Positions 55,501 through 64,000 of a DNA stretch of 64,000 bases are shown here, one piece after another. The DNA comes from Piliocolobus tephrosceles (Eukaryota; Chordata; Mammalia; Primates; Cercopithecidae): contig NC_045453.1 of the NCBI RefSeq assembly GCF_002776525.5, forward strand, positions 34,221,333 through 34,285,332, written 5' to 3'. The notes beneath the pieces were generated by a model. That model did not search any database, had not been told where the DNA came from, and worked only from the letters and a program-made list of their open reading frames with translations. The position numbers and the translations under genes are program-made. The number at the start of each line of letters is the position of its first letter. Position 1 is the stretch's first letter.

Positions 55501-55765
55501 CGGGGCCCTTCTGAGTGGGGCCGGCCACATGCCCCTGAGCCAGCCCTGGGGAGAGTGTGGTTGCCCTTCTGAGAGGGGGCCCGGGCCGCACACCCCTGAG
55601 CCGCCATGGGGAGAGTATGGGGGCCCTTCAGTGCTGGTCCTTTGGGCATTTGAATCCCCTGTACCCGCCCCTGAGCCGCCATGGGGAGGGTGTGGAGGCC
55701 CTTCGGTGTGGGTCCTTTGGGCATTTGAACCCCCTGTTCCCGCTCCTGCCCCTTTGCACTGTGCT
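55501..55765 (+). repeat. 75-bp GC-rich minisatellite, about three copies
   Basis: Units start 'cccctgagccgccatgggga', run through 'ggcccttcggtgtgggtcct', and end 'gggcatttgaaccccctgtt' with 'cccgc'. The last two copies (about 55600-55674 and 55675-55750) are about 90 per cent alike. One or two degenerate copies precede them. With 75 being a multiple of three, a 25-residue peptide repeat (including the block PEPPWG.. GGPSV.VLWAFE) appears in one plus frame and a K/P/H/T-rich repeat on the minus strand. Confidence 0.88.
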
Positions 55766-56361
55766 GCTCTAGGTTAGACGCCCTTTGTGTTTCAAGGTGG
55801 CAAGCAACACCGTGCCTAGCCGGGAATCTAGCTACATTCTGAAACACTGGGGTGCTTACCTCCCTCAGTATTTCAACCCAGCAGACCCCACAATGCCTGC
55901 TTCCACTCTGTACTTCTTATGGCATCAGGAGATGCCCCTGAGCCCCACCGGAGCCTGGAAGACCATGGGAATGGCCCAGTGAGTGGCCCAGGCTCCCTGC
56001 AGGCACAGAACCGAGCCAGGCTGGCCAGGGCCCAAACCAGCCACAGGGAAGGGCTCTGCTCAGAGAAGCCTCACTGCCTTCCTCATGTTTTCCACGGGTG
56101 CAGCAAACACATCTCAGATCCAAAGCCGTGGCTCCCCTCCCTTCCTGCCCCCAACCCCCACCCCACAAGAAGTCCCTAGGCACTTTGGGGGCTCTGCCAA
56201 CAGGGCTGAGGGGCACAGACATGGCTTAACTGAGAAGATGGATCCACCGGGTGGTGTTGGAGAGGAGGGGGCGCAAACGGAACAACCCATGGAAAATTCG
56301 ATCTTGAGACAAATGATAATGTTCATGATTACTAAGGAGGGAAAGAGGAAGTGGAGGTAGT
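55766..56361. other. No recognisable element
   Basis: The sequence is GC-rich without a named repeat. Open frames on both strands reach 125 codons and are featureless. Confidence 0.5.
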
Positions 56362-56384
56362 GGGGCAGGGAGGGAGGGGGAGGG
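56362..56384 (+). repeat. G-quadruplex motif in purine-rich tract
   Basis: Five G-runs (GGGG, GGG, GGG, GGGGG, GGG) lie within 23 bases with loops of one or two bases, inside an AG-rich stretch at 56337-56395. Confidence 0.85.
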
Positions 56385-59192
56385 AGAAAAGGCTCATGGG
56401 CATTGACAACCCACAAAACTCAAGCCAGGGCCCTTACCCCTTCCAATGCCCCCCATGCACCCCCATTGCAAGGCCACACCTAAATACAGTTAAGGAAAAA
56501 CAGGACTTTATGATGCATTCTCTCATGAAATAAAAGAATAATTTTAATTAGTGTGTCTAACCACAGCATTATTTTATGTACATACATACGTCTTGGCCTA
56601 TATACATACATATACACAGACATACACGTCTAGAGACAGCTTCGGTTGCCCGTCTGGGAGCAGTGCCCTGGCATCTGGTGGGTATAGTTCAGGGATGCCA
56701 CTCCACACCCCACAGTGACGAGAAAGGAAGGAGGGCACAGCAGAGAGCTGGCCAGGCCCAGTGTGCTCAGCGCAGGGGCTGACCCTCCCCTCTGGAGGAA
56801 AGGCTGGTGGGTCCCAGGAAGGCCCTAGCTGCAGGTACACCCTGCACTCCAGTGCCTGGGAGTGTCTGGCTCAAGACGGATGGGTGTGGATGAACGAATG
56901 ACCAAGTGAACAAATGATGCTCTGAGCACCCCCAGAAGCCACTTGGGGACTCAGTGTCCCCTCCCTGCAGGGCTGGGAGACAGGTGTTCACTGGGGATGC
57001 CAGGCGCGGTGCCATTTCACCTGTTTAAAGACTCAGGTCTATGTCATTGCTTTTGGCTGTTCACCTTCTTTCCCCCTGAGCCATCTCCCGCTGCCTTTGT
57101 CGTGTGTACAATGTGTCAGTGGAATTGTTAAAATAATTTTTCTTAGGGCCCCTTAGAGGTCTAATGTTTGAAGTCCAACATTTACTTATTCTTCGTTGCT
57201 TGCAATTTTTCTCTTCTCGGTAACCATTGGGTAGAGAAGCATCACGTGGCCCTAACCAGGTATCCCTGCCCTGAGAAGAGAGGGAGAGGCTGACTGACCC
57301 AGTAGGTGGCCAGAGATGTGTCCCAGGTCATCAGGGAGGCCCAGGCCAGCTCGGGAGGGCAGGGAGCTGGGGGCCTCAACCTCACACCCAGGTGCCCTCA
57401 GCACGAGCCCTCTGCCTACCCCTTTCTCCACTGTAAACATGAAAAGAAGACACAAACGTGGAAGGAAACCACCATACCCTGGTCTAGAACTCAAGGAGCC
57501 AGGAGTGATTTAGAAGCAGAAGCGGGCCTCGCGGACAGGCACACACTGCCCTCCTCCCCACTCACGAACTCACGAGGCGTTGTGCGGGGTGTTTTTTAAG
57601 CCGTTCTCCTCCCTTTCTGTGCAGACTCAAAAGGCAGATGCCTTGTGGGGAGTAACAAGCTGGGCCTTTCAAGGGAGAGCTTGAAAAGCCTCATTGAGTT
57701 GGAAGTCGAGGGGCTCTGGAGTTAGACTGGGAGAGTGGTCCCCTTGAGTGACAGAAACATCACAGCGCCATGAAAGGGGCCGAGCGAGTCGGCCGCGTGG
57801 CCTGGTGTCTCTAGTTCCCCTCCACAGTGTCTGCACCCCCGGGAACTACCACCGGGTCGTGGTGGGGTCAGGCCAACCCAGCCACATTGCTGTGAAGACC
57901 AAGTTCTCCCACTTGTTTGCGCAATAGTGAGCCCCTCCAAATGCCTAGGCTGCTTAATTATGCACAAAGCCAGGCCCCCGACCTGTGAGGAGATGTGTTC
58001 GCACAGGAGCTGTCTGAGAGGTCAAGTTCAAGTCCACCCAAGGCTGTGTTTTCCGGGAAAGCCCGCACACCCGTCTGTCGGAGATATTTGATGGGCGCCC
58101 GTTTTCCATGGAGCTTTCCTTTGAATCTCTTCTGGTTTGAGCAGCGTTTTCCAGGACCGATCCAGCAGTGTCCTTTATCACTGCAGCTGTGCCCGTCACT
58201 CCGGGAGAAGGACACCTGCCATCTCCCCTCCCCAGGGGCTGGTGCACCAGAGATCGGTGGGAGAGGAATCGCATCAAGTCAAGAGGTTTCACTCACAGAC
58301 AGATTTGTTCTGCTCTGATACACAAAGGACAGAACTGATATCCGTGCCCCAACCCACAGCCCAACACCCGGGCCCCGCTCCTGACTCATCCTTCCCTCCC
58401 GTGCCCTCCTACTCTGCGTACATTCACCCGGCCTTCCTGGAGCTGACACTTGAACACCCGCCTGTCCCTGCTGGTGCCTCTTTGGCGGGTGCAGTGAGGA
58501 CTCCTTCCCAGGATCCGGTACCTCCTGCCCGTTGTGCGTTCATGGGAGGCCGTGTGGCTGGGCACGGCTCCCTGTCCTCCCTGTCCCCAGGAGGGTGGAT
58601 GGGACACTTGCTCCCACTATTCCCACCAGGTGCGACTGTCCCCACACCTGGGTCACATCATGATTTGGGGGCCGCCCCCATGCAGATATGCCACTTCTCG
58701 TCTAATCGGCACATAGTTGCTGGCTCCCTGCGGCGGGCCAGGCATGGGGCTGGGCTGAAATGCTAATGAGTCAGGATCTTAGGAGGCTCTGATGCTTGTC
58801 CAGGGGGTAGGGAGGTTGCCCCAGGGGACTGTGGCTTCCTGCCTGATGCCAGCTACAGGAGGTGGCTTGGGCCTGGGTTCTGGCCATTATGAAACCTGCT
58901 TCTCTCTCTGTTGCTGGAGGTAGAGGAAGAGGACTGGAGGAGGATCCTAGGGTTTGGGATCTACAGCAGATCCGCAGTGGGTCAGGTGGATGGGGAAGGG
59001 AACTTGAGATACTCCACACACTCTGCCGCCAGCAGTGTGGCCGGTGCACCCACGGCCCTGGAGGAGTCCCCGGGAGTGCACAGCTGCCTCTGGCCTCCTG
59101 TTCTCGGCATCTTCTCCTCACCTTACTTTGGAGCCTCCGGGGCTCACCTAGCCCCAGCTTACTTCTTACACAGGCCACATCCACAGTGCAGG
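56385..59192. other. Unique-looking sequence, no gene seen
   Basis: A short (CATA)-type patch lies at about 56578-56628. 58.1-58.8 kb has a 209-codon plus-strand frame (58137-58766) with no recognised domain and overlapping frames on both strands. No gene is supported. Confidence 0.48.
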
Positions 59193-59532
59193 TCTATTAG
59201 TCAGTTAGGACCAACCAGGCACCATGCTTCGGGGACTTCAACAACAGAGATTTATTTTCTTACAACTGTGGAGCTCCAAACCCAAGACCAAGGTGTGGGC
59301 AGAGCTGATTTCCCCTAAGGCCTCTCTCCTTGGCTTGTAGATGCCGTCTTCTTCCTGTGTCCTCACGGAGTCGTCCCTGTGTGTCTGTGTCCTCATCTCC
59401 TCTTCTTAGAAGGACACCAGCCAGATTAGATTAGGCCCCAGCCTGATGGCCTGATTTTGCCTTAACCCAGTTTTAAAGGTCCAACTCCAAATACAGCCAT
59501 GTTCTGATGGGATTAGGACTTAGCCTAGGAAT
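59193..59532 (-). mobile_element. MLT1-type MaLR LTR, antisense
   Basis: It starts 'tctattagtcagttaggacc' and continues 'caacagagatttattttctt', 'aagaccaaggtgtgggcaga', 'ctctctccttggcttgtaga', 'ctcctcttcttagaaggaca' and 'tccaaatacagccatgttct'. This is the full order of a reverse-complemented MLT1A-like LTR, cut short at the far end. Confidence 0.9.
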
Positions 59533-59984
59533 CCGAGTTGAAGTTGAACTTGAGTTGTTCAGCAAGGCAGCCACACAGCACAGTCTGCCCTGGGCAGTGG
59601 TCGGCCAAGCATTGGCTCAGGGCTCCTGGTGGTGTCTGCCCCCAGCCCTGCTGTCACAGGACGAGAGGGAGCAGAGCAAGGACACGCCAGCTCTTGACTG
59701 CCGTGGCTTCTGTGCATATCCCCTTGGCCGGAGTTGAGCACCTGACCGCGCCTCGCCCAGGGGCCTTGCCGGGCGGATCTCTGTGCACACAGCATGAAAG
59801 AGGGTATTTGGAGAACTGTGTGGACTCTGTATGCTCACAACATTCCCCTCCCAGTTCCCTCCCAGCTCCCCACCTCTCTCCTCCCCTGATGCCCGCAGCA
59901 TTCAGAGCCGCCTCACCTGGGAGGCGATTTGCTCCGGTTGGTTGGTAGTCAGATGTAGACCTGAGGCTGGAGGGGGAGCCAACA
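59533..59984. other. No recognisable element
   Basis: The sequence is GC-rich. Overlapping frames reach 151 codons without signatures. Confidence 0.5.
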
Positions 59985-60095
59985 TGAAGAGGGCTGAACA
60001 GGGTGCATGTGCCGTGCCTCTCCCAGGCCCTCCTAGAGCAGGGCCTGGCACCACATGGACACTCGACAAACCTGATGGGTGGATGAATGCACGGC
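59985..60095 (+). mobile_element. MIR or L2 3' end fragment
   Basis: The segment 'gagcagggcctggcaccaca', then 'tggacactcgacaaacctga' and 'tgggtggatgaatgc' matches the common 3' end of MIR/L2 ('gcctggcacatagtaggcactcaataaatgtttgttgaatgaatg'). Confidence 0.55.
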
Positions 60096-61349
60096 AACCT
60101 CGTCTTCATCCAATTTTAGAAACTGCCGTTAGGAAGACCTCATATCACAATGGAAGAATTTCCTTTACTGAAAGAAAAAAAAAAAGTTACATATGAAATC
60201 CAGCCAAAAATGTATCAGTTGACATGGCTCTTGTGCTCTAGACGTTGGAACAGTCTTGAAAACTGTTCACGACAGCACCGGAAGCCATGTTTGAAAGGGA
60301 TGACCTCACAGGATAGGAGGTAACTGCCCCAAATGTTGATATCTGATTCCTGGAAAATTTGCTCACCTGTCATCACTGAGACAAGCTGGTGCCTTCTGTC
60401 ACGTAACTTCAGCGGCTGGTCTCGGGGTTAGGGATCGGCTCATAAAATCTTACCTGGTGGGTTCCAGTGCCGTGCAAAATGCCGGCAGGACAAACCGGGG
60501 TGGCTGGCGATCTCCTGTCCCAAGGAAGATCTTATAAAGCCACACAAAGCAGTGGTGACGATTCAAAATAATGTCACTTTCAACAGATTTTTCTAATATC
60601 TGACTTTAGGATGAAGTTCTCTAGAATCCAAGCAGTAAGACTGGATGCCAGTTTCTTCTATGTAGCTTCAAGGCCAGAGGCAATGTCAGGAATTTTTCCT
60701 CTTTCTGCAGCCTGACGGGCCCTGTGGGGGAATTTGGTGGCTTCCCAGGGATGAGGCGACCCTGAGACCCTCCAATAAGGCAGGGAGCAAACAAAAGGGC
60801 CATTTGGTTACAAACTCCCACCACGACCCCATAGGCTGTTCAAGCCCGTGCCATCCTTGAATTTCTTTCTGAAATGTTCCATCATAAACTGTCAGAGATG
60901 GAGGAGTGAGTGGGAGGAAAAATTTGACGATTCCCCATTGCTAACTAAAATCGCTTATTAGCTGCCATTTTACTCGCATGCCCGGAGACTTCCAGAAGAG
61001 AGCTGTTCATGTCTCTTCTGCCCCTCTCCAGAAAATAATTAACCACCCCAGTCGTCATTCATTCCAGATCTATCTGCCCAGGTTATTAATAAAAATGTAG
61101 AATCCCAGATCACGCGCTGCCCTTCCACTGGCGTCAATCGCTGTGCACGTGCACTAACTTGCAGAGAATGCCAGGAGGAAACGGGAGGAGAGTCCACATC
61201 CCCAAGCAAGGACGAAGCTTCTCCTGGGGTTCACCACGATGGTTTTACCCTGGCGGTCAGCACTCTCTGCTGATATTTTATTTGTGTGTTTTCCATGTAG
61301 GGTGTGTTTCTGTTTTTATTAATAGCAAGCACACTGGGTAATTTTATAT
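60096..61349. other. Unique-looking sequence, no gene seen
   Basis: No named repeat or gene is visible. Frames are under 70 codons. Confidence 0.5.
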
Positions 61350-61690
61350 CTTAAAAAAATTGAATAGAGCTCTGAAAAGGACACATGGTGTAGCCAGCAC
61401 TGGGGTGTCCACCTTCTAGAATTAGCAGGTGTTACTACTTTACCACATGAGCTGCAGGTTTGTAAAAGCAATAAGACCGGTGTAGAAAACGTCATGTTCC
61501 CGTGATCTCCTGCCTTCTCCAGAAGCATCCCTGAGGAAGGCAGCATCTCTTCCTCATGGGTTTGTGGCTTTGCTCTTTTGTGCCTAGACAGAAATTATGC
61601 TAGAATTTTATGGCTTTTTCTTTTCACTTAATGCTATCTGTGAGCCTCTCCTCATGGGTAGCTCATTTCAGCGACTGTCCAGCCGGTGAG
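61350..61690 (-). mobile_element. L1M fragment, antisense (split by MLT1)
   Basis: The parts 'agaattttatggctttttct', 'tttcacttaatgctatctgt' and 'gcctctcctcatgggtagct' are antisense L1M 3' sequence. The earlier 61350-61500 part matches only weakly. The L1M continues after the MLT1 at 62105. Confidence 0.6.
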
Positions 61691-62104
61691 TGTGCCAGGA
61701 TCCCTCTTTCTCCTAAGGACTCGGGGTTGTGTGTGACCCTTGCTACTTCCTGGCCATGTTCCCAACTCCACCCTCCCTCAGGGCACCTGGCAGGATTGCT
61801 CTGTTTGCCCCTTGAAGCTGGGTATAGCTGTGTGGCCTGGTTTGGGCAATGAAAGGTGAGTGGAAATGGTGTCTGCCACCACATGCTGAACCATTTAGCT
61901 GCCCTTGAGCCTGCTCTAGGCCCTGTTTCTCATGTGAAAATCCAAAAATCAAAGGAGCCAGGAATGCTGAGCCCACATCCAGAGGGCAGCTGGTCCGGAG
62001 ACCACACTCCACCTGCTCTGAAAATCAGCTCATACTGGGTTAAGCTACAGAGATTTGGGGGCTGGTTGTTAGTTCAGCAAAACCCACCCTATCCTGACTG
62101 ATAG
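61691..62104 (+). mobile_element. MLT1 LTR nested in L1M
   Basis: The parts 'tgtgtggcctggtttgggca', 'atgaaaggtgagtggaaatg', 'gagggcagctggtccggaga', 'actgggttaagctacagaga' and 'tttgggggctggttgttagt' end with 'accctatcctgactgatag'. This is a plus-strand MLT1 LTR of about 410 bp. It separates two consecutive parts of one antisense L1M. Confidence 0.82.
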
Positions 62105-62390
62105 AGGCTGCTTCCGATTTTCTGTTGTTATAGACAGTGTGCAGTGCTGACCTTCACATGTGGCCAGGTTTCTAAGGTGGGTTCCTGGACTTGCTGAGTC
62201 AAAGGGCACCTGCTTTTTCAACTTTCCTGGGGTTGCAGCGTGTTCTCAGTCACTCCCACAGCCCGTGAGAGAGGCCTTCTCACATTATCTCCGGCACATT
62301 CGTTTAGATCCTGCACCCTTCTGATCTGAGGAGTGTGAGGTTATTTCGTTGCTTTAATCTGCAATGGGTACAACTCTTCACAGATGCAGT
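62105..62390 (-). mobile_element. L1M fragment, continuation
   Basis: The parts 'ttccgattttctgttgttat', 'aggtgggttcctggacttgc', 'tgagtcaaagggcacctgct' and 'gttatttcgttgctttaatc' are antisense L1M 3' sequence ('gaattgctgggtcaaagggta ... ctcattgttgttttaattt'). Confidence 0.75.
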
Positions 62391-62625
62391 CTCAGTTATG
62401 AGGCTTTCAAATCCTAGGGTTTTCCATGATAATGAGAACAACAACCTTTTTAATGAACCAATATCGTATTTTCCACTATACTGGGGAATTTTTTTAAGTT
62501 AGCATAAGAAAACAAAAACCCCTAGCAGCCAGGTAAACTTTTGGAAACACGAGGGAATATTTATAATCAGATCCTAGAAAGGGTCTCCTTTTCCTCTTAA
62601 TAAATAGCTCTGGCCTTATTAGAAA

Positions 62626-63173
62626 TCGGTATTAGGTTCTCTGACGGGACAGAACTAATAGGAGAGATGAATACACGAAGGGGAGTTTATTAGGAGAATT
62701 GACTCTCAGGATCACAAGGTGAAGTCCCACAATAGGCTGTGAGCACACTGAGGAGCCAGGAAGCCAGTCCGAGTCCCCAGATCTCAAAAGTAGGGAAGCC
62801 GACAGAGCAGCCTTCAGTCTGTGGCCAAAGGCCCGAGAACCCCTGGCAAACCACTGGTGTAAGGCCAAGAGTCTAAAAGCCAAAGAACTTGGAGTCTGAT
62901 GTTCCAGGGCAGGAGGCATCTGCTCGGGAGAAAGATGGAAGTGGGAAGACTCAGCCAGTCCAGTCCTTCCACGTTCCTCTGCCTGCTTTTGTCCCAGCCA
63001 CGCTGGCAGCTGATTAGACGGTACCCAGCCACATTGACGGTGGGTCTGTCTCTCCCAGTCTGCTGACTCAGATGTTAACCTTCTTTGGCAGCACCCTCAC
63101 AGACACACCCAGGAGCAGCACTTTACATCCTTCAATCCCTTCAAGTTGACACTGCATATTAGCCGTCACAGGC
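62626..63173 (-). mobile_element. MLT2-type ERVL LTR, antisense
   Basis: It starts 'ggtattaggttctctgacgg', followed by 'gaactaataggagagatgaa', 'gggagtttattaggagaatt' and 'gactctcagg'. It ends 'actcagatgttaaccttctt', 'accctcacagacacacccag', 'cttcaagttgacactgcata' and 'ttagccgtcacagg'. These are the reverse-complement ends of an MLT2 LTR of about 550 bp. No viral internal sequence adjoins it. Confidence 0.85.
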
Positions 63174-64000
63174 CCTCAGCAATGTCTACACTTGTTATCT
63201 CTAGATGGAGGTTGGAACGGAGCAATGGAAACACTGAAGTGTTTGACGTGACTCTGTAAATGATGTTTGAAGTTCCCATGACTTAGAAAAGTGACAGTTT
63301 CTTTTGTTAGTAAAAGTTTGGATGGCAGTACTTGGCTGAGTGATAAAAATGTCGCTAAATTCACTAATGTCACTTAACTCTGCTAATTTCTCAACCTTAA
63401 TAGGATTCATTTGTTACTTATGACATTGCCAAACCAAGCATTATCTTTCTATAGTGTTATAAAATTAAAAAAATAATAATAGCAACAAAGCTGATGGCGC
63501 CTTTATGATCTGTCCCTGCTGAGACAAGGGCTGAGGTTTCAGTGAGGGGAGTGGTGTGACCAGGTGACCCCCAGGAGGCTGCATAAAGACTCAAGAATGG
63601 CAGCTGTAAAGTGCTCTTCTCTTAAAGTAATCTCACAAGTGTAAATTGGCCCCCTGCGAGGTTCATTTCTCTGAGATGGCACCTTCCTTGCCCTCCTCAG
63701 GCACTGAGGCGAAGGTGGACCAAGGCTGCTGACCTGATGGGATGGAGCTGGCAGCTAGCTCTCCTCCCAGGACCCTGGGCTTCCCTGGGATTCTAGAAAC
63801 AGTTCAGATTCTGACTGGGGATTTTTCTGTCATCCACAAAGATAGGCTGCCCACAGAGCTGAGAGGATGTAGTGGTATGGCTTTCTGTCGTCACAGCCGA
63901 ACCGTGGTCCTCGGAGGTTGCCTCATGCACCCGGCCCCACGCCTGGCTCTTGGCACTACACTGCGTGGTCCCATGGCCATGTGGTCTCTTTAGATGTGTG
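63174..64000. other. Unique-looking sequence, no gene seen
   Basis: 63.2-63.45 kb is AT-rich and repeat-free. A short 'ttaaaaaaataataatag' patch lies at about 63466. The last 300 bases are GC-rich, with an 83-codon frame (63742-63993) lacking a signature and cut near the window end. Confidence 0.45.

Noticed and set aside
58137..58766. 209-codon plus-strand frame as a possible gene
   Set aside because: It is GC-rich sequence with several overlapping frames, no recognisable domain and no gene structure.

Overview
The window is nuclear DNA of a primate, most likely a catarrhine (human, ape or Old World monkey). It carries Alu SINEs of the J, S and Y classes, a 5'-truncated L1PA 3' end, a MADE1 mariner MITE and MaLR/ERVL LTRs on a background of MIR, L2, L1M and hAT remnants. 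I cannot name the species or the chromosomal locus. Three runs of ten Ns, each flanked by an exact direct overlap of 47, 36 and 47 bases, show that the source is a scaffolded draft assembly. I found no protein-coding gene, tRNA, rRNA or recognisable snRNA. The open reading frames are short, fall in repeats or low-complexity DNA, or lack any family signature, so the window looks intergenic or deep-intronic.

Layout. 0-4.9 kb: MLT1 LTR pieces, MIRs, an L2 remnant, an AluJ and an L1 fragment. 6.9-8.7 kb: a mariner MITE split by an L1-like fragment and an AluY, then MIR, MER5A and an L1M 3' end carrying an AluS. 9.5-10.5 kb: a G/T-rich minisatellite built from triplets with a 39-bp higher-order period. 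13.4-16.1 kb: three Alu copies, antisense L1 blocks and a hAT-like element. 16-28 kb: mostly unique sequence with MIRs, an L1PA 3' end, the first assembly gap and an L1M 3' UTR. 28.5-33.8 kb: a MaLR LTR, a duplicated CpG-rich 56-mer with NotI-type sites, an LTR-like block and the second gap.

34.9-39.8 kb: an L1M remnant split by AluJ, the third gap, a (CCAT)n array flanked by two diverged copies of one 145-bp segment, two MIRs and a 90-bp inverted repeat. 42.6-45.0 kb: MER20, a (CA)31 microsatellite and an AluJ. 47.3-51.5 kb: the Alu-rich core, with six Alu units including an unusual left-right-right trimer, a strong G-quadruplex motif, and an unexplained 200-bp direct duplication 1.9 kb apart. 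52.5-56.4 kb: L1M and MLT1 remnants, a 75-bp GC-rich minisatellite and a second G4 motif. 59-63.2 kb: MLT1 (minus), MLT1 (plus) nested in L1M, and an MLT2 ERVL LTR.

The points most worth following up are the composite MADE1, the 39-bp triplet VNTR, the three unclassified local duplications (direct or inverted), the trimeric Alu and the gap-overlap artefact. Nothing here amounts to a new molecular system. Family names come from remembered consensus features, not from a database search.
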